From: Paenibacillus_AA sp045062745
GTDB lineage: Bacteria; Bacillota; Bacilli; Paenibacillales; NBRC-103111
Assembly: GCF_045062745.1 (NCBI RefSeq)
Contig: NZ_JBJGED010000002.1
Location: forward strand, 124,001-188,000
DNA: 64,000 nt
Direction: 5' to 3'
Shown: piece by piece, positions 8,593 through 16,704 of the stretch
How the letters are laid out: each line of letters starts with the position of its first letter
Numbering within the stretch: the stretch's first letter is position 1
Made by a program: the position numbers and the translations under genes
The notes under the pieces: generated by a model
What the model was told of the DNA's origin: nothing
Databases searched by the model: none
Seen by the model: the letters and a program-made list of their open reading frames with translations, nothing else

Positions 8593-8961
8593 CTATAACG
8601 CTCCGTTCTCGCGAACGATACGCATCGCTTGCTCGTGATCTTCTTTGTCTAAGACGACCGTCAGCAAGATGTCATACCCGGTCACCATATTATCCGGCCC
8701 TCCGGCACTCATCCCGCTTGCACTGGTGCTAGCCGCGGCCAGAATAGCGGCGTTCCGGTCCGTGAAATCCCCGCCTAACGTGATGGCGCCCAGCCCCGGA
8801 ATATCGCCGCTTAACGGGCTGATCGGGTCCACGCCTTCCCCGGGATACCCGTCAACCCGGTCGATCGAGCTATCCACGATCCGAAGGGTTTGGAGTTGTC
8901 GTAACGCCTCTTCGGCTTGTTCAGGACTTTTGAAATACGCCAGGATGCTTGATTCTGCCAC
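8593..8961 (-). CDS. Conserved hypothetical protein, 122 aa, stress-protein-like N-terminus
   Basis: Start GTG 8961 with GAGGAGG 8 nt upstream. The N-terminal part (SILAYFKSPEQAEEALRQLQ) recalls the YflT/general-stress 17M type of small alpha/beta domain. The middle is rich in Ala, Ser and Gly, and the end (TVVLDKEDHEQAMRIVRENGAL) looks like a second beta-alpha unit. No catalytic motif is visible and the function is unknown. It stands alone between kimA and the small membrane protein. Confidence 0.7.
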   Translation of the reverse strand: MAESSILAYFKSPEQAEEALRQLQTLRIVDSSIDRVDGYPGEGVDPISPLSGDIPGLGAITLGGDFTDRNAAILAAASTSASGMSAGGPDNMVTGYDILLTVVLDKEDHEQAMRIVRENGAL

Positions 8962-9054
8962 TGGTTCTGCCTCCTCAGATTAATCTTGACCATCCAATTA
9001 TTTGCCAGCCGGCCCAAATTTATTCGCAACCGGCATTTTGAACGAAGCCAAACC

Positions 9055-9082
9055 AAAAGAGCACATCCCTCGAGATGTGCTC
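9055..9082 (-). terminator. Terminator of kimA
   Basis: Perfect 9-bp stem GAGCACATC / GATGTGCTC (9059-9082, loop CCTCGA), followed on the minus strand by TTTTGGTTT. It lies 28 bp beyond the kimA stop. Confidence 0.75.
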
Positions 9083-9110
9083 CCTTGTAGGTTCCGCCGT
9101 CGGACCGCGG

Positions 9111-10937
9111 TTATTTTTTCAGATGGTAAGGAACGGTGGTGACGATGACGTCCTTCCGGAACAGCAGCGCGGCCCGGATCGTAAAGCTCGTTTGGTTGTG
9201 CAAAATATTGTGCCAGCCCTTCTTGGGAATGAACTGAGGGATGATGACCGTTACCTGATAACTCGATTCCCGGGCCTTCCGTTCCACCGTATCGATAAAC
9301 TTCATCAGCGGCTGGAGAATGCTGCGATAAGGCGAGTGCAAGGTGACGAGCCGGATATCGGGCATCCATTTGTTCCACTTTTCCACGAAAATCGCTTCGT
9401 CCTCCCGCTCGAACGGAATATAGACGGCAATGATCTGGTCGACGTCCAGCGACTTGGCATAGTTAATCGAGTGTTCGACCACATGGGTGATACCGGCTAC
9501 CGGGAGGATCATCACGTTGCCTTCGATCGGCACCGCCTCTTCGCATGTCGTAAGCCGCAGCTGATCGCCAACGGCTTCGTAATGCTTCTTGATCCGATGG
9601 AACGCGAAGATAATGAGAGGCAGGAAGATCAGAACCGGCCACACTTGCGCGAATTTGGTCAAGAAGAACATGACGGAAACCGTCAGGCTGATTAAAGCGC
9701 CGATGGAGTTGATGATCAGTTTCGTAACCCAACCATTCGGCTTATGCCGGATCCATTTCAGAATCATCCCGGTCTGGGACAATGTAAAGGGGATGAACAC
9801 CCCAACGGCGTATAATGGAATCAACTGCTCCGTCTGTCCGTGAAACATAATAATGAGCAAGATGGAGAGCGCCCCTAGGAAGAGGATGCCGTTGGAGTAG
9901 CCGAGCCGGTCGCCCCGAACCGTAAACATGCGCGGGATGAATTTGTCCTTGGCCAGATTGACGGCGAGCAGAGGGAACGCCGAATAGCCGGTATTGGCCG
10001 CCAGAATCAAGATCAAAGCGGTCGTGCCTTGGATAAAGTAGTACATAAAGTTTCGCCCAAAGGTATGTTCCGCGATTTGCGAGACGACGGTTACCTCGGC
10101 CTTGGGCGTCACGCCGTAATAATACGCCAAAAACACGATGCCGGAGAACAGAAGGGCAAGCAATAAGCCCATCGCAGCCAAGGTTCTCGCGGCATTACTG
10201 GGCGCAGGCGCCTTGAAGTTCGGAATGGCGTTGGATATCGCCTCCACCCCTGTCAAGGCGGAACTGCCGGACGCAAACGCCCGCAGCAGCAAGAACAGAC
10301 TAACCCCGGCTACCGGTGTGCCGAGGGGCGAATGCAGGTCCGGGGAGATACCCCCGGTGACGATCTGATACAGTCCGGCTCCGATCAAGATGAACAAGGC
10401 CAGAACAAATAAGTAAACCGGATAAGCTAATACCGAAGCCGACTCCGTAACGCCCCGAAGGTTCAGAAGTGTGATCAACAAGACGAATGTTACGGCGATC
10501 TCCACCGTGTATCCGTGCAAGCCCGGAAAGGCGGACGTGATGGCGTCGGTGCCGGCCGATACGCTGACCGCTACCGTCAGGATATAATCGACGAGCAAGG
10601 AGCCTCCGGCGACCAAGCCGGGATACTTGCCCAGGTTCTCCTTGGAGACGACGTACGCGCCTCCTCCGTGGGGATAAGCGAAGATGATTTGCCGGTAAGA
10701 TAATATAAGGGCAAGGAGTAATATCAATACTCCGACCCCGATGGGGATCGAATACCAGAAAGCCGCGGCGCTGATCGTGACGAGCACAAGTAAAATTTGC
10801 TCCGGGCCGTAGGCTACGGATGATAACGCGTCCGAAGACAAAATCGCTAGCGCCTTCGTCTTGTTTAGTTTTTGTTCCCCCAGCTCCGTCGTTTTCAGGG
10901 GGCGTCCGATCAATAATCGTTTGAGGTTCCCAAACAT
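9111..10937 (-). CDS. kimA: High-affinity potassium importer KimA (YdaO family)
   Basis: 608 residues from ATG 10937; a TTG two codons upstream touches its own ribosome site and is less likely. The sequence follows Bacillus subtilis KimA closely, e.g. EQKLNKTKALAILSSDALSS at the start, SIPIGVGVLILLLALILSYR, SAGTDAITSAFPGLHGY and the ending TVPYHLKK. KimA is a K+/H+ symporter of the APC fold with about 12 TM segments and a cytosolic C-terminal domain that binds c-di-AMP (family knowledge). In B. subtilis the gene sits behind a c-di-AMP riboswitch; I could not find that motif in the 200 bp upstream here. It is divergent from ger operon 1. Confidence 0.93.
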   Translation of the reverse strand: MFGNLKRLLIGRPLKTTELGEQKLNKTKALAILSSDALSSVAYGPEQILLVLVTISAAAFWYSIPIGVGVLILLLALILSYRQIIFAYPHGGGAYVVSKENLGKYPGLVAGGSLLVDYILTVAVSVSAGTDAITSAFPGLHGYTVEIAVTFVLLITLLNLRGVTESASVLAYPVYLFVLALFILIGAGLYQIVTGGISPDLHSPLGTPVAGVSLFLLLRAFASGSSALTGVEAISNAIPNFKAPAPSNAARTLAAMGLLLALLFSGIVFLAYYYGVTPKAEVTVVSQIAEHTFGRNFMYYFIQGTTALILILAANTGYSAFPLLAVNLAKDKFIPRMFTVRGDRLGYSNGILFLGALSILLIIMFHGQTEQLIPLYAVGVFIPFTLSQTGMILKWIRHKPNGWVTKLIINSIGALISLTVSVMFFLTKFAQVWPVLIFLPLIIFAFHRIKKHYEAVGDQLRLTTCEEAVPIEGNVMILPVAGITHVVEHSINYAKSLDVDQIIAVYIPFEREDEAIFVEKWNKWMPDIRLVTLHSPYRSILQPLMKFIDTVERKARESSYQVTVIIPQFIPKKGWHNILHNQTSFTIRAALLFRKDVIVTTVPYHLKK

Positions 10938-11079
10938 GTCCAATCACCGCCGAAAATCATAATAAGTGCGTTTACCTATCCTTTACCCTAGTATGCGTGT
11001 TTCCATGCAGTTCCCTTTTGCTTTATAGTTGCGCAATTCCGAAAGTTCACAACGCCGCGATGGAGCTTTTACTTGCTCC

Positions 11080-11109
11080 GAATAGGTTAACATCAAATAA
11101 GCCATTCTA
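11080..11109 (+). promoter_or_regulatory. Candidate sigma-G promoter of ger operon 1
   Basis: GAATA at 11080-11084 and CATTCTA at 11103-11109 are separated by 18 bp, matching the forespore sigma-G pattern (gnATR-N18-CATnnTA). The gerA start lies 47 bp downstream. Confidence 0.6.
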
Positions 11110-11156
11110 AGGAGTACGTAATGGAAATCTAAGGAATCCAGGATGAGAGCGCGCTT

Positions 11157-12707
11157 ATGTTTCAATTCTTACGCTTTTTCGCCAAAAAACGTTATTCCGG
11201 CCCTTCTCGCGACAATCATGTCCCCCGCGGTTCTAATCAGACGGAGAACATGCCGCTTGACAGCAGGCTGTCACATAATCTGGAAGAGCTGCATCGGCTG
11301 TTTCCCCACACGCCGGATCTCATCGTGCGCCGATTGAAGACCAATGGCCGGCATGCGGCACTCGTCTATTTGTGCAGCTTGATCGACAAGACGACGATCA
11401 ACGAGTTCATTCTCCAGCCCTTATTGAGTCAATCGGAGAATGAGGCGGGCGAGCTTCCGCCTGCCAATATAGGGTACATGTATACCGGAACATGCTGGTC
11501 CGATCTGGAGCGAGCGATACTGGACGGAGACACGGTGCTGCTGACCGATGGTCGTGTGGAAGCCGATATCTTCGATACGAAAGGCTGGCCTCAGCGAGCG
11601 ATCGAGGACCCTCAGCTGGAAGCGACGCTTAAGGGAGCGCATCAGGGCTTCGTGGAGACGGCGATCCAGAACGTCGCGCTCATTCGCCGCTATATCCCGA
11701 ACCGGGAACTGAAGTTCCGGGACCTGTATGTAGGAGAACGCGGCAAAACCAAAGTACAGATCGTCTACTTAGCCGACGTCGCCGCCCCGGAAGTGCTAGA
11801 GGAGCTGATTACGAGGATATCCAGCCTGAAGATCGATACGATCATCAATTCCGGCGAACTAGCCGAGCATATCGAGGACAATCCGTATTCGCCATTCCCA
11901 CAGCTCATCCTAACCGAACGGCCAGATACCGTCGCCTCTCATATTCTGCAAGGCCGATTCGCGGTCATCGTGGATCGGTCCCCCAGCGTAATGATCGGTC
12001 CGGCGACGTTCATCTCCTTCTTTCAAAATATCGACGACTACAGCACGCGCTGGCCGATCGCTTCGTTCATCCGCCTGCTGCGGTTTATCGCATGCGCCAT
12101 CGCGCTTACGCTGCCCGCGGCCTATATCGCGTTCATCTCGTTTAACTATGAGGTCGTCCCAGTGCAGCTTATGTTCTCCATCGCCGAATCGCGTGCCCGG
12201 GTTCCATTTCCGCCGTTTATCGAAGCTTTGCTCATGGAGGTCACCCTTGAGATGATGCGGGAAGCCGGCATCCGCCTGCCGGCTCCGATCGGGCAGACGG
12301 TCGGCATCGTAGGCGGCATTATTATCGGCCAAGCGGCGGTCCAGGCCGGCATCGTCAGCAACATTATGGTCATCGTCGTCGCTTCGACCGCTATCGCGTC
12401 CTTCATCATCCCGAATTACGACATGGGGACGACGATCCGGCTGCTGCGGTTTCCGATGATGGCGATGGCCTACTTGTTCGGCATTCTCGGCATCACCATC
12501 GGCATGATGGTTATCGTCGCCCACCTCGTTTGCCTGGAATCGCTCGGAACGCCGTATGGCAGCCCGCTGGCCCCTTTTCGTTGGGCCGATATGAAGGATA
12601 CGTTCGTGCGTCTTCCGATTTGGTCGATGGTGAAACGGCCGAAGAGCGTTCGCACGACCCAATCCAAGCGTACGGGCTATACTCGTCGCAAAGGGGGAAC
12701 GCCCTAG
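11157..12707 (+). CDS. Spore germination protein GerA family (receptor A subunit), operon 1
   Basis: 516 residues, normal for the family. The N-terminal half is a soluble domain (LEELHRLFPHTPDLIVRRL near residue 42; AIQNVALIRRYI near 175). The C-terminal half has four to five membrane segments around the signature PFPPFIEALLMEVTLEMMRE and GQTVGIVGGIIIGQAAVQAG. It ends in a basic cytosolic tail (KRPKSVRTTQSKR). A subunits assemble with B and C in the spore inner membrane and respond to nutrients. The next gene starts inside the stop codon (TAGTG), so A and B are coupled. The ribosome site is weak (AGGATGAG, 12 nt upstream). Confidence 0.93.
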   Translation: MFQFLRFFAKKRYSGPSRDNHVPRGSNQTENMPLDSRLSHNLEELHRLFPHTPDLIVRRLKTNGRHAALVYLCSLIDKTTINEFILQPLLSQSENEAGELPPANIGYMYTGTCWSDLERAILDGDTVLLTDGRVEADIFDTKGWPQRAIEDPQLEATLKGAHQGFVETAIQNVALIRRYIPNRELKFRDLYVGERGKTKVQIVYLADVAAPEVLEELITRISSLKIDTIINSGELAEHIEDNPYSPFPQLILTERPDTVASHILQGRFAVIVDRSPSVMIGPATFISFFQNIDDYSTRWPIASFIRLLRFIACAIALTLPAAYIAFISFNYEVVPVQLMFSIAESRARVPFPPFIEALLMEVTLEMMREAGIRLPAPIGQTVGIVGGIIIGQAAVQAGIVSNIMVIVVASTAIASFIIPNYDMGTTIRLLRFPMMAMAYLFGILGITIGMMVIVAHLVCLESLGTPYGSPLAPFRWADMKDTFVRLPIWSMVKRPKSVRTTQSKRTGYTRRKGGTP

Positions 12708-13807
12708 TGAATCGGGAAGAGAAACATTCCGTCACCCTGATGCAATTTATTTTTCTCATTCACGGGGTGCAGCTCGCGACCGGCGTGCTGTCGCTGCCCA
12801 GGGAGCTCGCCGAAAAGTCCGGGACCGATGGATGGATGTCCCTCCTCCTCGGTTATCTCATCAATCTTGTCGTGAGTATCCTCATGATTTATACATTGAA
12901 GCGGTTTCCTGGACAGACCCTATACGGGCTCCTGGTTCAGTTGTTCGGCAAATGGGCGGCCAAAATCGCGATCATCCCGTGGATTGCGTATTTTGCCTAC
13001 TCTTCCTGGCTCGTTCAAGTGAAGACTGCGCTGTACATTCAAGCCTGGTTTTTGCCGTCAATCAGAAAATACATTCTGATCGTGCTGTTTGCCATCCCGA
13101 GCTTCATGCTCGTCCGCCACGGCTGGAAGGCGCTTGGCCGGTACGCCGAGCTCGTGTTTTACATGTCGATCTGGATGCCGTTCTTCATGCTCCTCCCTTT
13201 GAAGGACAGCAGCTGGATCCATTTGCTCCCTTTGTTCAAGGATGGGTTCGGCCCCATAATAAGCGGTGTGGGCACCACAATCTTCTCGCTGCTCGGATTT
13301 GAGATCACATTGTTCCTCTACCCTTATTTGCAGAACAAGGAGAAGGCCGTCCGCGGTGTCGTAATCGCTAATACATTAACGTTTCTAGCTTACTTGTTCG
13401 TGACCCTCGTCTGCTTCTCGTATTTCAGCCCAGACGAGATCACCGTCTACCATCAACCGGTACTAAGTCTGCTGAAGGTCATTGAGTTCCGCTTTCTCGA
13501 ACGGGTTGACATGATCTTTCTGTCCATCTATCTGTTTATTGTCTCGACCTCTTGGATCCCTTACTTGTTCTGCGCCAGTTTCTCTACGAGTCTGCTGCTA
13601 GGCAAACGGCGCCACGCCCTGTTCGCGGCGTTTTTCCTGCTATTGTTTATCGTAGTGACGTTCGTCCTTCAACCTTCGTGGATCGAGGTACAGAGATGGA
13701 CCAAATGGTCCAGCCAGGTGGCGCTCGCCTTAGCTTACTTCTTCCCCGTGCTGCTATGGCTGTATGTTCAGGTGTATCTAAAGGTCCGAAAGGGGAATAC
13801 GACATGA
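12707..13807 (+). CDS. Spore germination permease GerB family (receptor B subunit), operon 1
   Basis: 366 residues from GTG 12707, which overlaps the gerA stop by one base; AGGGGGA lies 7 nt upstream. About ten membrane segments of the APC-like GerB fold are seen, with the family opening THEQ-like stretch as NREEKHSVTLMQFIFLIHGV and the ending YVQVYLKVRKGN. The B subunit carries the germinant-binding pocket in studied receptors. The stop overlaps the gerC start (ATGA). The germinant is unknown. Confidence 0.92.
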   Translation: MNREEKHSVTLMQFIFLIHGVQLATGVLSLPRELAEKSGTDGWMSLLLGYLINLVVSILMIYTLKRFPGQTLYGLLVQLFGKWAAKIAIIPWIAYFAYSSWLVQVKTALYIQAWFLPSIRKYILIVLFAIPSFMLVRHGWKALGRYAELVFYMSIWMPFFMLLPLKDSSWIHLLPLFKDGFGPIISGVGTTIFSLLGFEITLFLYPYLQNKEKAVRGVVIANTLTFLAYLFVTLVCFSYFSPDEITVYHQPVLSLLKVIEFRFLERVDMIFLSIYLFIVSTSWIPYLFCASFSTSLLLGKRRHALFAAFFLLLFIVVTFVLQPSWIEVQRWTKWSSQVALALAYFFPVLLWLYVQVYLKVRKGNTT

Positions 13808-14919
13808 GACGATGGGTATTGGGGGTCCTCTTCATAATGATGACTGTAGGGGCAACCGGGTGCGCGGATCGGATTAGCGTAGAGGACATGACATTGTCAC
13901 TTCTGGTCGGCATTGATCTGGACGATCAGGATCAGCTCGTCGTCTCCGTCTCGAGTCCTGTGTTCAGCAAGGAAGCGAAAGACCGCGAGGAGGAAATGAT
14001 CGTACGCAGTATTACGCTGCGCCAGTCCAGAGAAGAACTCGACCGGGGGGTTGTCGGCAGAACGATAGGCGGAAAAACGCAAGCGATCTTGATCGGCAAG
14101 CGGGTCTTGCAGCAGCAAGACTGGTTCAAGCTGCTCGACCCTTATTACCGGGATGTTAAGAATACCGCCCAGCCTACGATTATTGCCGTGGATGGCACTG
14201 TGTCCGACATCATCACATTTGCCCCGCCGGATAAACCGCGACTGCCCGTGTATCTAACCAAGCTGATTCAGACCGCGCACCTCAGGAACATTACCGTACG
14301 TACGACGCTTCAGGACCTGCATCGGCAAATGTTCGAGAAAGGCATCACGCCCAGCATCACCGAGTTGCGCAAGGATAGCGGCCTTAAAGTGATGGGAACC
14401 GCCCTGTTGAAGGAAGATGGACGATATGCGCTCAGCCTGGATCCAAACGAGAACAAGCTGCTCGCCATCCTGGGCCACGAGAACAAAGGGGAATTCCCGT
14501 TTACGGTACACCTCCCCTCTCGCCCGAACGTCCAAAAGTTCAGCTATGATACGATCAGCTTCAGTGCACCCGACATTACAACGAAAACAAAAGTACACTA
14601 CGCGAACGGCAAATTCAGTTTTGATGTGCGGGCGAAAATGCGGATAGTTTTGACCGAACGTGCGTTTCCGTTGGATGTAGAAACGGAAGTGGCCCCCTTT
14701 CAAGAAGAGCTCGCACGGGAACTGGAGAATCAGTTTCAACTGCTGATCAAGAAAATTCAGACCGCACGTATCGACCCGGTCGGATTCGGGTTGTACGCGC
14801 GGGCGCAGCAATATAAGCACTGGAAAGCCGTACAGGACGATTGGGGAGAAGCATTAGCCCGAGCGAATGTAAATGTGCACGTGGACGTCAAAGTGTTGGG
14901 GCTCGGCGCGGTTAAATGA
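13804..14919 (+). CDS. Spore germination lipoprotein GerC family (receptor C subunit), operon 1
   Basis: 371 residues from ATG 13804, with AAGGGGA 7 nt upstream. A lipoprotein signal leads to Cys20 (VGATGC). The mature part has the three-domain GerC layout, starting with DRISVEDMTLSLLVGIDLDD and ending with a long amphipathic region (FQLLIKKIQTARIDPVGFG) and a final beta strand (VNVHVDVKVLG). It is anchored on the outer face of the spore inner membrane. The gene ends in the arm of an inverted repeat shared with the convergent gene. Confidence 0.92.
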   Translation: MRRWVLGVLFIMMTVGATGCADRISVEDMTLSLLVGIDLDDQDQLVVSVSSPVFSKEAKDREEEMIVRSITLRQSREELDRGVVGRTIGGKTQAILIGKRVLQQQDWFKLLDPYYRDVKNTAQPTIIAVDGTVSDIITFAPPDKPRLPVYLTKLIQTAHLRNITVRTTLQDLHRQMFEKGITPSITELRKDSGLKVMGTALLKEDGRYALSLDPNENKLLAILGHENKGEFPFTVHLPSRPNVQKFSYDTISFSAPDITTKTKVHYANGKFSFDVRAKMRIVLTERAFPLDVETEVAPFQEELARELENQFQLLIKKIQTARIDPVGFGLYARAQQYKHWKAVQDDWGEALARANVNVHVDVKVLGLGAVK

Positions 14920-14943
14920 TCCGGCAGGAGATCGATCATTTAA
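14912..14943. terminator. Inverted repeat between convergent genes (bidirectional terminator candidate)
   Basis: Perfect 10-bp arms TTAAATGATC and GATCATTTAA with a 12-nt loop. Both flanking stop codons (TGA) lie inside the arms. The stem is A+T-rich and has no T tract, so termination strength is doubtful. Confidence 0.5.
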
Positions 14944-15157
14944 TCAGCTCTTTCCTCCAGAATTCGATCACGGTGCAGTCCGGCAATTCCATCGAGGGCC
15001 ACGCATTCTTGAATTTGAAGCCGTAACCCTCCATCCGGGCTACTGTATCTTCCACTTCCATGTTATCGACCCTAAGCTCCATGGAGATGGCATGCTCAAT
15101 AATGTCGGTCAACTCTGTCAACCGTTCGGGGTTGCGATCAGAAATCTCCAAACGCAT
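14936..15157 (-). CDS. Hypothetical protein, 73 aa
   Basis: Start ATG 15157 has GAAGGGAGG 3 nt upstream, a strong site at rather short spacing. The 73 residues are charged and soluble (MRLEISDRNPERLTELTDII ... VEDTVARMEGYGFKFKNAWP) and look like a small alpha/beta protein. No known family is recognised. It converges on gerC of operon 1. Confidence 0.55.
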   Translation of the reverse strand: MRLEISDRNPERLTELTDIIEHAISMELRVDNMEVEDTVARMEGYGFKFKNAWPSMELPDCTVIEFWRKELIK

Positions 15158-15235
15158 GCGCCTCCCTTCTATGTATTCACTAAATTTCTTCCATCAGTAT
15201 TTGCTCACGGTCGTTAGAATAAACGGCATGCGACG

Positions 15236-15287
15236 ACAAAACCTCCCACAAGCCGGACCGGAAACCGGAGCTTGTCGGAGGTTTTGT
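15236..15287 (-). terminator. Strong terminator of the VanY-type gene
   Basis: Long stem: ACAAAACCTCC, one mismatch, ACAAGC, paired with GCTTGT, mismatch, GGAGGTTTTGT. It lies 14 bp past the stop at 15301. TTTT sits at the foot of the stem on both strands. Confidence 0.7.
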
Positions 15288-15300
15288 GTTGTAGCGACGC

Positions 15301-16122
15301 TTAGCGGCTCACAGGAACTGCATTGTAGTACTCTTCCATCGTAACGCCTCGCGAAGCGATCTCCTTCGCCACCTTGGTCCCCACGAAGCGGATATGCCAA
15401 GGCTCGTATTGATACCCCGTGATCGCTTCCTTGCCCTTCGGGTAGCGGATGATGAAGCCGTACTCGGCCGCATGAGACTCCAGCCATTTCGCTTCCGGTG
15501 TGCCGCCGAAGCAGTCTTCGGCCGCGCATTTTCCGGAGCTCCCGGTTACATCGATCGCAAGCCCGGTCTCATGCTCGCTGTGGCCGGGAACGGCGCTATA
15601 GGTGCGGGCTTTGGCTTCGCCATCCTTCTTCACATAGCTCTCGAACAGCGCTTTTTGTGTGGCGTGCGAACGATAGGCCGATACGCCCGATAACGGCGTA
15701 TTGTCCTTCTTCGCGGCAGCGAACAGCTGTTCCAGTGCGGCTGCCGCTTCTTTGCGCATTTTGCGCTTCTCAATCTTCTCACTGAAAATAAAAGGTACAT
15801 CCGGATATACGAGGTCCTTCGGTTCATAATCGTCCGGCAGCTTAAACTGCTTGTTGACCAACGCGGTGATGCTCTCCGGAGACGCCACCACTTGTACAGC
15901 ATCACCCGGCTTGCTGCCGGTAGACGCTGCGGGTGTTTTCGTCGGGGTCGGTGTTGGAGTTTGGGTTGGCGTGGCCGATGCAGTGGGTGACGGAGTCACT
16001 GTTGGCGTCGGAGTCGCTGGGATCGGCGTAGGCGATGGCGTCGCCCCGTTCTCTCGGCCGCATCCGATGAATATGGCTGAAGCTGCCGTGAGCAGCACTA
16101 CGGCTGTGACGAGCTTTTTCAA
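15301..16122 (-). CDS. D-alanyl-D-alanine carboxypeptidase lipoprotein, VanY / peptidase M15B
   Basis: 273 residues. A lipoprotein signal ends at Cys21 (FIGC). Residues about 27-66 are a Thr-Pro-rich spacer that probably crosses the cell wall. The catalytic domain follows, with SEHETGLAID (zinc His and Asp) and EPWHIRF (zinc His and general base). The family trims the last D-Ala from peptidoglycan stems. It is a single-gene unit ended by a strong hairpin and is divergent from ymaF. Confidence 0.92.
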   Translation of the reverse strand: MKKLVTAVVLLTAASAIFIGCGRENGATPSPTPIPATPTPTVTPSPTASATPTQTPTPTPTKTPAASTGSKPGDAVQVVASPESITALVNKQFKLPDDYEPKDLVYPDVPFIFSEKIEKRKMRKEAAAALEQLFAAAKKDNTPLSGVSAYRSHATQKALFESYVKKDGEAKARTYSAVPGHSEHETGLAIDVTGSSGKCAAEDCFGGTPEAKWLESHAAEYGFIIRYPKGKEAITGYQYEPWHIRFVGTKVAKEIASRGVTMEEYYNAVPVSR

Positions 16123-16273
16123 GTGGAGTCCCTCCTAGAAGTTAGAAGTAACTTTAGTATTATATTGTATTGACTGCCAAAACACCAGCAATGTTGCAGC
16201 CGCCTATCACGGAATTGTCCAACTCGTAATACAATAGCGTGATTCATATTATCTTCAGAGAGGCGGCCCAGGC

Positions 16274-16612
16274 ATGAAGAGAAATTCGATTAAAGCAAGA
16301 AAGCAGCGTCATGTCCATGAATTCGAAGGCAGCACGAAGCTCGCCGAGCAAGGCGAGGACCGGCACAACCACCGGTTCGCGGGGGTAACAGGCCAGGCTA
16401 TTCGCGAAGGCAACAGCCACTTTCACGAGATCGATTTGTCTCGGACCGATTTTCTCGACCACTTCCACAACCTGAAGAAAATCCGCACCGGTCTTGCCAT
16501 TCCGGTAGGCAACGGGAAGCACGTACATTTTGTGAGCGGGATGACGACCGTCAACGACGAACATCGGCATAACTTTAACTTCGCTACGTTAATCGACAAG
16601 CCTCTAGTGTAA
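16274..16612 (+). CDS. ymaF: YmaF family protein
   Basis: 112 residues, rich in histidine pairs (RHVHEFEGSTKLAE, DRHNHRFAGVTGQAI, SHFHEI, HVHFVSG, EHRHNF). This periodic HxH pattern is characteristic of B. subtilis YmaF, whose function is not established; metal binding is a natural guess. The ribosome site is modest (GAGAGGCGG). A 13-bp perfect hairpin follows 15 bp after the stop. Confidence 0.85.
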   Translation: MKRNSIKARKQRHVHEFEGSTKLAEQGEDRHNHRFAGVTGQAIREGNSHFHEIDLSRTDFLDHFHNLKKIRTGLAIPVGNGKHVHFVSGMTTVNDEHRHNFNFATLIDKPLV

Positions 16613-16627
16613 CGGGTTATACGATCG

Positions 16628-16659
16628 TTAGGCCCATGCCAGGGACGGCATGGGCCTAA
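16628..16659. terminator. Perfect 13-bp hairpin, terminator between ymaF and the sulfatase
   Basis: TTAGGCCCATGCC / GGCATGGGCCTAA with loop AGGGAC. The two flanking genes converge here, and a short T-rich stretch follows on the plus strand (TTGGTTT). Confidence 0.75.
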
Positions 16660-16660
16660 T

Positions 16661-16704
16661 TGGTTTACATAATATTGGTTTACATAATATTAGTTATGTC
16701 ACAT
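16661..16704. repeat. Tandem 15-bp repeat ending in a dif-like 28-bp sequence
   Basis: TGGTTTACATAATAT occurs twice head to tail (16661-16690). The second copy plus the following bases reads GGTTTACATAA-TATTAG-TTATGTCACAT, an 11+6+11 layout like Xer sites. Its first arm equals the XerD half of the B. subtilis dif site, apart from the outermost base. A near-copy overlaps the start of xerS at 38457. Confidence 0.5.

Noticed and set aside
10938..11156. c-di-AMP (ydaO) riboswitch upstream of kimA
   Set aside because: Read base by base on the minus strand; the conserved core and the expected length are not there.
15900..16060. GT-rich periodic stretch that could be taken for a tandem repeat or CRISPR-like array
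   Set aside because: It encodes the Thr-Pro spacer of the VanY-type lipoprotein; there are no uniform repeats with unique spacers.
16661..16690. Two tandem 15-bp units considered as the start of a CRISPR array
   Set aside because: Only two units, no spacers, no cas genes anywhere in the window.
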